From Nitrospirota bacterium (GTDB taxonomy: Bacteria > Nitrospirota > Thermodesulfovibrionia > Thermodesulfovibrionales > Magnetobacteriaceae): 35,462 nucleotides of DNA. Where the stretch lies: the NCBI GenBank assembly GCA_015233245.1, contig JADFYB010000003.1, positions 2,639 through 38,100 on the forward strand, written 5' to 3'. The first letter of the stretch is position 1. The number at the start of each line of letters is the position of its first letter. Both the position numbers and the translations under genes were made by a program. The notes under the pieces are model-generated. The model was given only the letters and a program-made list of their open reading frames with translations. It was not told where the DNA came from and searched no databases. Below, piece after piece: positions 8,826 through 17,016 of the stretch.

Positions 8826-10985
8826 TTAGCTATAACCTATTCTTTTGAGCTCATTGTATTTATCTTGCTCTTCTTTATAATAAAGATCCTTGCCTTTTTC
8901 ACAAAGATCTGCAAAATCCTTAAATAACTTTAAATAATTTTCATATTCAGGCGTATTAGGTTTAAATTCTACACTACCACTTTTTTCATGAAGATATATT
9001 TTCTCAAATAGTTGAATTCTTATATTTTGAAATATAATATTTTCAATATCATCGTGATATTTGTCTAAAATGTTGTCAGAGAAAATGCATTTACCATCAG
9101 AGTTATTACAAAAATGCCAAATTAAACTTGAAAATCCAAAATATGTTTTTGTATCACCATACTTAGTATCAAAAGTTTTGGTTTTTATGTTATTTTCGGC
9201 TGTAACAAGATTACCGAGAAGTCCTGGTATAGTCTTATACATGCCTATCAACCATGCACGTTTTATGTTGTTTAAAATTTGAAGACAAATGCTTGTATCT
9301 AAAATCAATTTGTTTTCACGATTTTTAAGATTACGTATTTGATTTATCAGATTATCAATCAAGTTTTCACCGTAGAAATCGTAAGCATTACTAAAATAAT
9401 CTTTTACATAAGACAACGACTTTATCTTACTTTCAGCATTACTGAGAGACAAACGAGTTTCAAAAGTTTCCAAAAGAATTTGTTGTACTTTTTTAATCCC
9501 ATCTATAAATAGGACATTCTTGATACGTTTTCCTCCGTAAATATTATCTAAAGAGCTTAGATTGATATATAAAACATGCAAGTAGTCTTGTTTTGTTTTC
9601 CGTAGTTCATTTTCTTTTAAAATCTCTTTGTCTCCTATCGCTGCATAGAATATATCCATATAATTTTCACATAGTTTTGCAGTCTTCAGAGCAAGTTCTC
9701 CGGAAAAAGATATCTCAATAAGACGCTTCAGTGCCCTTAAACGATAAAATGGTGAAGATGAATTTTCCTTAATAAAATTAAATAGCTTGCTGGCTCTGCT
9801 GTAATAATTGCTTCTTAGACATATGTCTCCAGATATAATATGGTCGGTATCGCTTTTTTCATTTATTTTGCTTCTAACTTTTTCTTTAAAATTATCAAGT
9901 CTTTTATTAAGTGCCGTTTTATCTTCTACCATGTTTTTATTCAACTCATCGTTAACACAGAAAACATTTTCAGTACGCATGTTAACAACATATAACTTTT
10001 CGTCACCTTCCTGTGAAATAGCACTATTTAAACTGTCAAAATCTGAAATAATATGGTTTTCAGTAAATTTTAATTTAGGAAACAATCTGTGTATATGACT
10101 TATTTGATTTAAATCACCATTTCCACCATGATTTATCCAGTAAATCTTTTTTAAATTAACGCTACCTTCTAAAAGAAACTCATTAACATCCACGTCATCA
10201 CTGCCGCTATAACCTGCAACAACAAGACAGGAATTATTTAATATGTTTTTAAGTGCATCATGTTTATAGGGTTCTTTTTCAAAAGCTATACCTGTTTTTT
10301 GAAGCCCATTTAATGTAATAACAGGCATTACAACTTCTGAACCCTTGTGGTTTTCCTGTTCTGACCTTTCCCTGTATATGCCGCCATGGAGCTTTATAAT
10401 TTTGCCGCTAAAGTCAATTGTATTTTCAAAATGTTCTTTATGTATAATTACGTTACCTTTATGACATCCATATTCAAGGCCATTGTCAAGATTGGTAGTA
10501 ATTATTACTGCTTTAGGATATCTTGAGATAATATCCTGAAAATATCTATGGTAAAAGCAAAGGTCATTTTCATTTTTAACTTCAAACAGGGTTTTTACAA
10601 GTTCAAGTTCAGGGTCTATGTAATCCTCAAATACTCCCATAAGGTCCTCAAAACGTATGTTACTTCTCCGTGTTTTCACTATTTCCTGAAGTTCTTTAAT
10701 ATATTTGAAACCCTGTATGGAGTCTCTGTTCAGTGCATCATTTAATACCCTGTAAAACGTGGCAATCTGTGATGTATTATCGTCGGGGTCAGCGGAATTA
10801 GTTAAAATATCACTAACTTCTTTAACTTGCTCGCTTTTAAAGTCTTGAAGAACATCATTAACAGTTTCATATACCTTAGTAACAGATGGGTAACGACTTA
10901 AAGAAATACCGGAACCAAGCAAAAAAACCACATTCTCATTATTGGTTAAAATTGACTCTATATAACTATATACATTCTGAATCAT
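8826..10985 (-). CDS. SIR2-like NADase-domain protein, candidate anti-phage effector
   Basis: A 719-residue protein whose first 270 or so residues form a SIR2-like NAD-binding domain: GSGIS at 24-28, TTNLDNG with Asn165 and Asp167, LHGG with His200, and VAGYSGSDD near 255. Asn and His match the catalytic positions of sirtuin/ThsA-type NADases. The remaining 450 residues are helix-rich, lysine- and asparagine-rich and have no P-loop, so this is not a STAND/Avs protein; the layout resembles DSR-type defence proteins but is shorter. Known SIR2 defence proteins deplete NAD on phage infection; that role here is inferred. The gene stands alone. Its AT content is plainly higher than that of its neighbours, suggesting transfer. 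AAGGA precedes the ATG. Confidence 0.8.
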   Translation of the reverse strand: MIQNVYSYIESILTNNENVVFLLGSGISLSRYPSVTKVYETVNDVLQDFKSEQVKEVSDILTNSADPDDNTSQIATFYRVLNDALNRDSIQGFKYIKELQEIVKTRRSNIRFEDLMGVFEDYIDPELELVKTLFEVKNENDLCFYHRYFQDIISRYPKAVIITTNLDNGLEYGCHKGNVIIHKEHFENTIDFSGKIIKLHGGIYRERSEQENHKGSEVVMPVITLNGLQKTGIAFEKEPYKHDALKNILNNSCLVVAGYSGSDDVDVNEFLLEGSVNLKKIYWINHGGNGDLNQISHIHRLFPKLKFTENHIISDFDSLNSAISQEGDEKLYVVNMRTENVFCVNDELNKNMVEDKTALNKRLDNFKEKVRSKINEKSDTDHIISGDICLRSNYYSRASKLFNFIKENSSSPFYRLRALKRLIEISFSGELALKTAKLCENYMDIFYAAIGDKEILKENELRKTKQDYLHVLYINLSSLDNIYGGKRIKNVLFIDGIKKVQQILLETFETRLSLSNAESKIKSLSYVKDYFSNAYDFYGENLIDNLINQIRNLKNRENKLILDTSICLQILNNIKRAWLIGMYKTIPGLLGNLVTAENNIKTKTFDTKYGDTKTYFGFSSLIWHFCNNSDGKCIFSDNILDKYHDDIENIIFQNIRIQLFEKIYLHEKSGSVEFKPNTPEYENYLKLFKDFADLCEKGKDLYYKEEQDKYNELKRIGYS

Positions 10986-11031
10986 AATATCCTTCTACTC
11001 ATTATATTATAATAATATACAATATATATAA

Positions 11032-11045
11032 AATATTGCAATATT
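11032..11045. promoter_or_regulatory. 14-base perfect palindrome upstream of the SIR2 gene
   Basis: AATATTGCAATATT is a perfect palindrome 47 bases before the SIR2 start, in the AT-rich 268-base gap between divergent genes (10986-11253). Minus-strand TATAAT-like boxes lie between it and the gene, so it could be an operator. AT-rich DNA yields such palindromes by chance fairly easily. I see no small gene in the gap. Confidence 0.3.
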
Positions 11046-11200
11046 CAAAATAAAATTATATCTAAAGTAATAGAGATACTTAATTTCAATATAAGTGATA
11101 TATTCTGGTAATATTCGCTATATATTTTTATAGATACACCGATTTTACGTTTGAGTAGAAGTTGCTATAACGCAGAAGTCTCAAAAACCCTGAGATTTTA

Positions 11201-11230
11201 TTGTAAAAACTGTGTTAAATTAGCTATAAA
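11201..11230 (+). promoter_or_regulatory. Promoter of the nucleoside transporter gene
   Basis: TTGTAA (11201-11206), an 18-base spacer and TATAAA (11225-11230) give a plausible sigma70 promoter. A short inverted repeat, TCTCA/TGAGA, lies just upstream at about 11190-11206. Confidence 0.45.
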
Positions 11231-11253
11231 CACATTTAATAAAAAGATTGACG

Positions 11254-12498
11254 ATGAACACTATAAGAGGATTTACCGGAGTTATAACGCTTTGTTTTTT
11301 TCTGTGGGTAATCAGTGAAAACAGGAAAGAGATAAAACTTAGGCCTGTTGTGATGGGAGTTTTATTTCAAATTGTTACAGCTTTTCTGGTATTAAAAATA
11401 TATATTTTCAGGGCTTTTTTTCTTTTTTTGAATAAAATGGTAATAGTGTTAGAGAAAGCGACATTGGCAGGCACTTCTCTTGCCTTTGGCTACATTGGGG
11501 GCGGGAGACTGCCTTTTGATGAGAAGTTCCCTGGCGGTTCTTTCATCTTTGCTTTCCAATCGCTCCCTATGGTGCTTGTGATAAGTGCTCTTTCGGCACT
11601 ATTGTTTTATCTTAAGGTGCTTCCGCTTATTGTCAAAGGGTTTTCTTTTGTATTACAGAAGGTGATGCAAGTTGGAGGAGCCGTGGGACTTTGTGTATCT
11701 GCCACAGTGTTTGTTGGAATGGTAGAGGCGCCTCTTTTTGTGAAACCATATCTTAAAAATATGTCGCGAGGTGAAATCTTTGCCATAATGACTACCGGAA
11801 TGGCAACGATTGCTGGCACTGTGATGGTGCTCTATGCAAGCATATTAAGCCGGGTAATGCCGGATGCTCTGGCACAAATCCTGCTCCATTCGATAATAAG
11901 TGCTCCGGCAGCTCTGGTCTGCTCTATGCTAATGGTTCCACCGGTTGGCAAAGTTGAAACCGGTGAATTAGTCCCGCCGCAGATATACAAAAGCTCAATA
12001 GACGCCATTGTTAAGGGTACCTCTGACGGAATAGAATTACTGATAAGTATAATAGCCATGCTTGTAGTCTTTGTGGCACTCGTTCACCTTGTAAATTTTG
12101 GACTCGAAACGCTTCCCGATTTCTACGGTAAACCCGTTACACTTCAGCGTATTTTAGGTTTGATTATGGCTCCTGTCGTTTGGATAATAGGGATACCGTG
12201 GTCAGAGGCACAAGTGGCCGGTGCACTTATGGGAACTAAGACCATATTAAATGAGTTTGTTGCTTACATTGACCTTGCAAATCTCCCGCAAGGTGCACTA
12301 AGCCAACGAAGCACCCTTATAATGTTATATGCCATGTGCGGATTTGCTAATCTGGGCAGCCTCGGGATTTTAATAGCCGGCCTTGGCATAATGGCCCCTG
12401 AGAAAAAAGACGAGGTAGTATCTCTTGGGTTTAAATCCATACTAACCGGCACATTTGCTTCTTGTATGACAGGTTCTGTTATCGGAATGTTTTATTAA
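11254..12498 (+). CDS. Concentrative nucleoside transporter (CNT/NupC family)
   Basis: A 414-residue polytopic inner-membrane protein that would import nucleosides by symport with Na+ or H+. Family signatures are clear: the GYIGGGRLPFDEKFPGGS loop in the N-terminal third, NEFVAYIDLA in the last third, then YAMCGFANLGSLGI and the GLGIMAPEKKDEV loop before the final helices. About 9-10 membrane segments can be seen. The ATG at 11254 is taken as the start; a TTG two codons upstream (11248) also fits, and neither has a strong ribosome site. The neighbours do not suggest a dedicated nucleoside pathway. Confidence 0.9.
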   Translation: MNTIRGFTGVITLCFFLWVISENRKEIKLRPVVMGVLFQIVTAFLVLKIYIFRAFFLFLNKMVIVLEKATLAGTSLAFGYIGGGRLPFDEKFPGGSFIFAFQSLPMVLVISALSALLFYLKVLPLIVKGFSFVLQKVMQVGGAVGLCVSATVFVGMVEAPLFVKPYLKNMSRGEIFAIMTTGMATIAGTVMVLYASILSRVMPDALAQILLHSIISAPAALVCSMLMVPPVGKVETGELVPPQIYKSSIDAIVKGTSDGIELLISIIAMLVVFVALVHLVNFGLETLPDFYGKPVTLQRILGLIMAPVVWIIGIPWSEAQVAGALMGTKTILNEFVAYIDLANLPQGALSQRSTLIMLYAMCGFANLGSLGILIAGLGIMAPEKKDEVVSLGFKSILTGTFASCMTGSVIGMFY

Positions 12499-12527
12499 AG
12501 TCAGAAAAACACGGATTTTTACCTTTA

Positions 12528-12557
12528 TTGACAAAACCGCAAATCTGTTGATATGCT
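12528..12557 (+). promoter_or_regulatory. Leaderless-type promoter of the first Uma2 gene
   Basis: TTGACA (12528-12533), an 18-base spacer and TATGCT (12552-12557), then 6 bases to the ATG. Transcription should start at or next to the A of the start codon. The box order, spacing and the TTGACAAAACC stretch are the same at the second Uma2 copy (14244-14273). Confidence 0.7.
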
Positions 12558-12563
12558 TCTATT

Positions 12564-13085
12564 ATGCAAACGTTAGAAAAAGATTTTGATTTAACTGAAA
12601 TCATTAACGGAGAGGAAATCATGGGGCCCAGTCCATTTAGAAGACACCAGAGCATAGTCATGAAGATAACAAAGAAAATATTGTTTCACTTAGAAAAACA
12701 TGATTTAGGCGAGTTATATATATCACCACTTGACGTAATTTTTGAAGAGGGAACTAACAGGCTCCAACCCGATTTGCTGTTTGTTAAGAAGGATAATCAT
12801 AATATACTTCAGGATTGGATAAGAGGCGTACCTGACATGGTTTGTGAGATAATATCTCAGGGTAGTTATGAAATGGATACCGAAATTAAGAAAGCTATTT
12901 ATGAGAAGTACAGAGTGCCTGAGTATTGGATTGTAATGCCGGAGTTGCAAACTATTGAGATATTAACCATAGAAGGCGGCAGTTACAAGCCACATTCTGT
13001 TGCTGCGTTTGAAGGCATGGTTATATCTAAAATAATAGAAGGGCTTCAATTCAACGTCAGGGATATATTTGAGCAACTTTTATAA
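12564..13085 (+). CDS. Uma2-family (DUF820) putative PD-(D/E)xK nuclease, copy 1
   Basis: A 173-residue protein of the Uma2 family, a restriction-endonuclease-like fold greatly expanded in cyanobacteria and some other phyla, with no proven role. The core is visible: PDLLFV (Asp70), the GVPDMVCEIIS strand with Glu95, then Asp105 and Lys109/110 before YRVPEYWIVMPE. Residues 81-137 differ by one residue from the copy at 14280. The start at 12564 is fixed by the -10 box ending 6 bases upstream; there is no ribosome site. Its stop codon abuts the MidA stop on the opposite strand (TTATAA at 13080-13085). Confidence 0.85.
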   Translation: MQTLEKDFDLTEIINGEEIMGPSPFRRHQSIVMKITKKILFHLEKHDLGELYISPLDVIFEEGTNRLQPDLLFVKKDNHNILQDWIRGVPDMVCEIISQGSYEMDTEIKKAIYEKYRVPEYWIVMPELQTIEILTIEGGSYKPHSVAAFEGMVISKIIEGLQFNVRDIFEQLL

Positions 13086-14198
13086 TAAACTCTCTGACCT
13101 GTTTCTTAGAGAAAAACCGCGAAGAACTGGTAAGTCGTCTCCTTTGTACTGAATCATCACCTTATGGCTTACTCCCATGCCACCTTCAGTTATAAGCCGT
13201 TTAACCTTTGCCGCCTGCAAGGCAAAATCCTCTGCGTTGACTATCTTCGATAAAAACTCATCTATACCAAGTGAAACTAAAAACGTGCCCTGAGGACAAA
13301 ACCCAAGACACTTAAATCCCACAGCTTCTCCCCACACCTTCAGTGATGTAAAGTTAACATGCGCTGTGATGTCCTGATTCCCTATGTTTATATAAGGATT
13401 TTCGTGTGCCTTGTGTTTGTGGTAACACATTAGAGTCCCTTTGAAACGCTCAGCTGTGTAGTATTCCCACGCCGGATAGCCATAGTCTATTGTTAAAATA
13501 AATCCCTCCGTTAAAAACTCTGTAATCTCCGAAAGCCAGTTGAGCGCATCTAAATTAATTTCCGTTCTATAGCCGCCTGCTAAATCAAGCGGAATTGATA
13601 TGTTAAATTCCCTGAAATAATCCATTACCCCGTCGGTAGGAGTTAAAAACTTTTCATTTAAATTTTCGTCTAAAAATATCTCTTCTATTTTGCCGTCTTT
13701 TGCCTCTATTAAATGAACAGGAAATGAATCTATCAGTTCATTTGAAATAACGCATCCTTTCATCTGAGGGAAATCTTTCATACTTTCAAGCCATGTGATT
13801 TTATCTAAAAATTCAGATAGTCTGGCTTTTTGTTTAAGCTGAAAATACGGATTTCGTTCAACTATGACGTAGGAGATGCTGTTAAAAATCTCCCTGTCTT
13901 TTAAACTCGTCATTATATCAAGACAGATGAGACCTCTGCCACCGCCATACTCTATTATGTGAAACTTCTCCGGTTTGTCCATAAGAAACCACATCTCCTC
14001 AATTTGCCTCGCAATTGCCCATCCAAATGCCCTGTGAAGATTAGGGGCAGTGAAAAAATCCCCTCCCCGCCCTATCTCTGAGTTACTGTTCATGTAGTAG
14101 CCAAATTCCGGGGCATATAGGGCTATGTCCATAAAATCCCTGAAACTTATGCAGCCATCTTGTTTAATCCGTTCTCTTATGATTTGTTCCGCTGTCAT
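13080..14198 (-). CDS. MidA/NDUFAF7-type SAM-dependent methyltransferase
   Basis: A 372-residue class I methyltransferase of the COG1565 family. The mitochondrial member NDUFAF7 methylates an arginine of complex I subunit NDUFS2; bacterial members are mostly uncharacterised. Visible signatures are GRGGDFFTAPNLHRAFGWAI near the N-terminus, IIEYGGGRG (SAM loop), VIVERNPYF, ISNELIDSFPV and LTIDYGYPAWEYY with the GNQDITAHVNF segment. The ATG at 14196-14198 gives MTAEQIIRERI, the usual family N-terminus; longer readings would run into the divergent Uma2 gene. It lies between two Uma2 copies read from the other strand. No nuo genes are nearby. Confidence 0.87.
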   Translation of the reverse strand: MTAEQIIRERIKQDGCISFRDFMDIALYAPEFGYYMNSNSEIGRGGDFFTAPNLHRAFGWAIARQIEEMWFLMDKPEKFHIIEYGGGRGLICLDIMTSLKDREIFNSISYVIVERNPYFQLKQKARLSEFLDKITWLESMKDFPQMKGCVISNELIDSFPVHLIEAKDGKIEEIFLDENLNEKFLTPTDGVMDYFREFNISIPLDLAGGYRTEINLDALNWLSEITEFLTEGFILTIDYGYPAWEYYTAERFKGTLMCYHKHKAHENPYINIGNQDITAHVNFTSLKVWGEAVGFKCLGFCPQGTFLVSLGIDEFLSKIVNAEDFALQAAKVKRLITEGGMGVSHKVMIQYKGDDLPVLRGFSLRNRSESLL

Positions 14199-14210
14199 CG
14201 TATATCGGAT

Positions 14211-14219
14211 ATGATACCA
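14211..14219 (-). promoter_or_regulatory. Possible extended -10 for the methyltransferase gene
   Basis: The minus strand reads TGGTATCAT (TG-n then TATCAT), 12 bases before the ATG. No convincing -35 is seen. It sits 24 bases from the divergent Uma2 -35 box. Confidence 0.3.
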
Positions 14220-14243
14220 GAAAACATAGACATAACGGGTTAA

Positions 14244-14273
14244 TTGACAAAACCAAAAGTCCGGCAATATACT
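14244..14273 (+). promoter_or_regulatory. Leaderless-type promoter of the second Uma2 gene
   Basis: TTGACA (14244-14249), an 18-base spacer and TATACT (14268-14273), then 6 bases to the ATG at 14280. The arrangement is identical to the one at 12528-12557. Confidence 0.72.
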
Positions 14274-14279
14274 ATTATT

Positions 14280-14792
14280 ATGCAAACTTTAACGAGAGAT
14301 TTTGACTTAACTGAAATTATAAACGGAGAGGAAATCATGGGGCCTAGTCCATTTAGGAGACATCAGAGAATTGTTGGTATTCTACATGACATTATACGCC
14401 AACATATTAAATTAAAGAATTTGGGAGAGATATATTTATCTCCTCTTGATGTAATCTTTGAAGAGGGAATTAACAGGCTTCAGCCCGACTTATTGTTTGT
14501 CAGAAAAGAGAACATGGCAATATTGCAAGACTGGATAAGAGGCGTACCTGACATGGTTTGTGAGATAATATCTCAGGGCAGTTACGAGATGGATACCGAA
14601 ATTAAGAAAGCTATTTATGAGAAATACAGAGTACCGGAGTACTGGATAGTCATGCCGGAGCTGCAAATGATTGAAATTTTAACCATTGAAAATGATAGAT
14701 ATAAGTTACATTCCATTGCATCATTTGAAGGCATTGTCACCTCAAAAGTCATAGAAGGACTTCAAGTCAACATCAAAGATATATTTGAATAA
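14280..14792 (+). CDS. Uma2-family (DUF820) putative PD-(D/E)xK nuclease, copy 2
   Basis: A 170-residue paralogue of the gene at 12564, alignable without gaps. The first 30 residues (MQTLxxDFDLTEIINGEEIM and on) and residues 81-137 are almost identical, while residues 31-50 have diverged strongly. At DNA level, 47 consecutive bases match exactly (14532-14578 with 12816-12862). The catalytic pattern is retained (Asp70, Glu95, Asp105, Lys109/110). The upstream in-frame TTG at 14244 is the -35 box itself, so the ATG at 14280 is the start. Function is unknown. Confidence 0.85.
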   Translation: MQTLTRDFDLTEIINGEEIMGPSPFRRHQRIVGILHDIIRQHIKLKNLGEIYLSPLDVIFEEGINRLQPDLLFVRKENMAILQDWIRGVPDMVCEIISQGSYEMDTEIKKAIYEKYRVPEYWIVMPELQMIEILTIENDRYKLHSIASFEGIVTSKVIEGLQVNIKDIFE

Positions 14793-14824
14793 CTGTATAA
14801 GAATACATCAACAGTTTTCATATG

Positions 14825-14852
14825 TTCACAACTACCTCATTTATGTTATAAT
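14825..14852 (+). promoter_or_regulatory. Leaderless-type promoter of the second DUF362 gene
   Basis: TTCACA (14825-14830), a 16-base spacer and a perfect TATAAT (14847-14852), then 5 bases to the GTG start codon at 14858. No Shine-Dalgarno sequence could fit on the transcript. Confidence 0.6.
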
Positions 14853-14857
14853 TCCTA

Positions 14858-15967
14858 GTGGTCAAAGTAATCATAAAAAAATCTGCTTATGATTATGAAA
14901 AGTTAAAGCTAGACATTACCTCAATTCTAGGCAGCCTCAACACGGGGCTTATCAGAGAGGGAACCCGTGTTTTAATAAAACCAAATTTTCTTTTAGCCTA
15001 CCCTCCCGATAAAGCTGTGACAACACATCCTCTTGTGGTTAAGGCTATTGCCGAGTATGTGCTTAATCTCGGTGCAAGCGTTCAAATATCGGACAGCTCC
15101 GGCTCTCCAACTAATATATTTAATCAGATACTAAAAGTTGGCGGCTATCAGGACGCTCTCAAAGGACTTGACGTTACATTTAAGGATTTCACCAGGTCTG
15201 TGATGATTAACACTGCCTCTTCTTTTAAAAACATCGAGATAGCTGAGGATGCACTTAAGGCTGAGGTAATTATAAATGCAGCAAAACTCAAAACCCACAC
15301 CCAGATGCGGTTAACACTTGCAGTGAAAAACCTCTTTGGTACAATTGTGGGGTTAAAAAAACCGCAATGGCATATGAAAGTGGGAGAGAACCGGGAGAAA
15401 TTTGCAGAGCTCCTTGTCACGCTTTACTCACTGCTAAAACCTCAAATCAACATACTGGACGGCATTCTTGCTATGGAGGGGGATGGCCCTGGCTCCTCAG
15501 GAATTCCACGAACTCTTGGCATGCTTATGGGCTCCTCTGATGCCGTTACATTGGATATGGCAGTTTGTGAGATGCTTAATATTGCCCCCCTTTGGCTTTA
15601 CACAAACAAGGCTGCTCACAAACTTGATCTAATCAAAGACTATACGATTGAGGGCGAAATGGACGAGGTAAAGGGGTTTATGTTTCCCAAAGAGACCAGT
15701 ATGCTTTTTGGCCCCCCTGTTGCCAGAAAGTTTATGAGAAAACACCTTGCAACAAGGCCTAAAAATGTTGATGGCGCCTGTAAACTGTGTAACAGCTGCG
15801 TAAAAATATGTCCGGCAAAAGCCATCAAAAATGACGGCAAAAAGCTAATCTTTGATTACGAAAAATGTATTAGATGCTATTGCTGCCAGGAAATTTGCCC
15901 ACACAAGGCTATAGAAATTCACGAGCCGCTTATGGGAAAAACCATTATGAAGATGTTTAGTAAATAA
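14858..15967 (+). CDS. DUF362 protein with C-terminal 2[4Fe-4S] ferredoxin domain, second copy
   Basis: A 369-residue protein of the same architecture as the one at 6249 but only distantly similar. The DUF362 part has VLIKPNFLLAYPPDKAVTTHP, an AAKLKTHTQMRLTLAVKNLFG segment and DGILAMEGDGPGSSG. The ferredoxin part has Cys308-311-314-318 and Cys337-340-343-347, enough for two [4Fe-4S] clusters. The GTG at 14858 gives MVKVIIKKSAYDYEKL; its -10 box ends 5 bases upstream. Unlike the first copy it is not in an obvious operon, so its partner is unknown. An electron-transfer role is inferred from the clusters. Confidence 0.87.
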   Translation: MVKVIIKKSAYDYEKLKLDITSILGSLNTGLIREGTRVLIKPNFLLAYPPDKAVTTHPLVVKAIAEYVLNLGASVQISDSSGSPTNIFNQILKVGGYQDALKGLDVTFKDFTRSVMINTASSFKNIEIAEDALKAEVIINAAKLKTHTQMRLTLAVKNLFGTIVGLKKPQWHMKVGENREKFAELLVTLYSLLKPQINILDGILAMEGDGPGSSGIPRTLGMLMGSSDAVTLDMAVCEMLNIAPLWLYTNKAAHKLDLIKDYTIEGEMDEVKGFMFPKETSMLFGPPVARKFMRKHLATRPKNVDGACKLCNSCVKICPAKAIKNDGKKLIFDYEKCIRCYCCQEICPHKAIEIHEPLMGKTIMKMFSK

Positions 15968-16014
15968 AATCAGATATCTTATTATATGTATAACAATTAA
16001 ACGAGGTTGGTAGT

Positions 16015-17004
16015 GTGAGCCAAAAGTGTCCGTGTTGCAGATTTGAAATTGATGTGGCTAATCAATTATTGTGTCCACAATGCAGTTGGGATATTGAGTC
16101 CGATCTTAGTTTAAACCTGACTCACACGGCTGTTGCCTCAGATGTATTCGACAAGTACAACAAGAAACTTAAAATAGCAATTAACAACTGGAACAGGCTG
16201 CAGGATACTCTAAATAGCAGTCTTGGACGAATTGCACAACTTGAGGCAAAACTTAAAAATGATAACGCCACAAATCAAAAAGACGAGGATGTCCTTCAAA
16301 ACCAGCCGCTATATACTGACACAATAACCGGCATGGAATTTGTCTTTGTAAAAGGCGGATGTTTTCAGATGGGAGATTCTTTTGGTGACGGATTTCCTGA
16401 TGAATTACCGCTGCATGAGGTTTGCGTGGATGATTTTTATATAGGCAGGTATCCGGTAACACAAGAGCAATGGAAAAGCATAACCGGCGGCAATCCGTCA
16501 CGTTTTCAGGAGTCTGTCAACCTGCCTGTTGAACAGGTAAGCTGGGAGGATGCTCAGGATTTCATAAAGGAACTGTGCGCAAAAAGTGGCGCTAAGTATC
16601 GTTTACCTACTGAGGCCGAGTGGGAATATGCCTGCAGGGGCGGGGGCATGAATGAGAGATACTCCGGCGGTAATTTTCCCGACAACGTTGCATGGTATGA
16701 CGGGACATCAGGCAGAAAGCCGCAACCTGTTGGCACAAAGAAGCCAAATAGTCTGGGTATTTATGATATGAGCGGTAACGTGTGGGAGTGGGTTTTAGAT
16801 ATATACGCTAAAGACGCCTACAAAAAACATGAACGCAATAACCCAGTTCATCACGGCAACGGGCGTAGCCGGGTTATGCGCGGTGGCAGTTGGTACGACT
16901 CCGCAAGAAGCGTCAGATGCACAAACAGGTACTACGCTAACCCCGGATTTAGATTCATTGATATTGGCCTGCGGCTCGTTTTGAAGATAATTTCACAGAA
17001 ATAG
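16015..17004 (+). CDS. SUMF1/FGE-fold protein with N-terminal zinc ribbon and coiled coil
   Basis: A 329-residue protein. It begins with a zinc ribbon (Cys5, Cys8, Cys20, Cys23), continues with a coiled coil (about 42-85) and ends in a formylglycine-generating-enzyme fold: FVKGGCFQMGD, YPVTQEQWKSITGGNPSRF, YRLPTEAEWEYACRGG, GNVWEWVLD and RVMRGGSWYDSARSVRC. In true FGE two copper-binding cysteines follow the GGS motif; here Asp and Val or Arg occupy those places, so sulfatase activation is unlikely. Many SUMF1-domain proteins serve other roles, such as ligand binding. GTG start with GAGG 8 bases upstream. The stop lies 12 bases from the convergent nfnB-like gene. Confidence 0.82.
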   Translation: MSQKCPCCRFEIDVANQLLCPQCSWDIESDLSLNLTHTAVASDVFDKYNKKLKIAINNWNRLQDTLNSSLGRIAQLEAKLKNDNATNQKDEDVLQNQPLYTDTITGMEFVFVKGGCFQMGDSFGDGFPDELPLHEVCVDDFYIGRYPVTQEQWKSITGGNPSRFQESVNLPVEQVSWEDAQDFIKELCAKSGAKYRLPTEAEWEYACRGGGMNERYSGGNFPDNVAWYDGTSGRKPQPVGTKKPNSLGIYDMSGNVWEWVLDIYAKDAYKKHERNNPVHHGNGRSRVMRGGSWYDSARSVRCTNRYYANPGFRFIDIGLRLVLKIISQK

Positions 17005-17016
17005 AAGTTTTGAAAG

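Noticed and set aside
14244-14279. Longer N-terminus for the second Uma2 protein starting at TTG 14244
   Set aside because: That TTG is the first half of a perfect -35 box, and the paralogue at 12564 starts at the equivalent ATG.
14199-14285. Longer N-terminus for the MidA-type methyltransferase
   Set aside because: It would overlap the divergent Uma2 start and its promoter; the ATG at 14198 gives the normal family N-terminus.
16900-16960. Calling the SUMF1 protein a formylglycine-generating enzyme
   Set aside because: The active-site cysteine pair is missing and no sulfatase gene is nearby.
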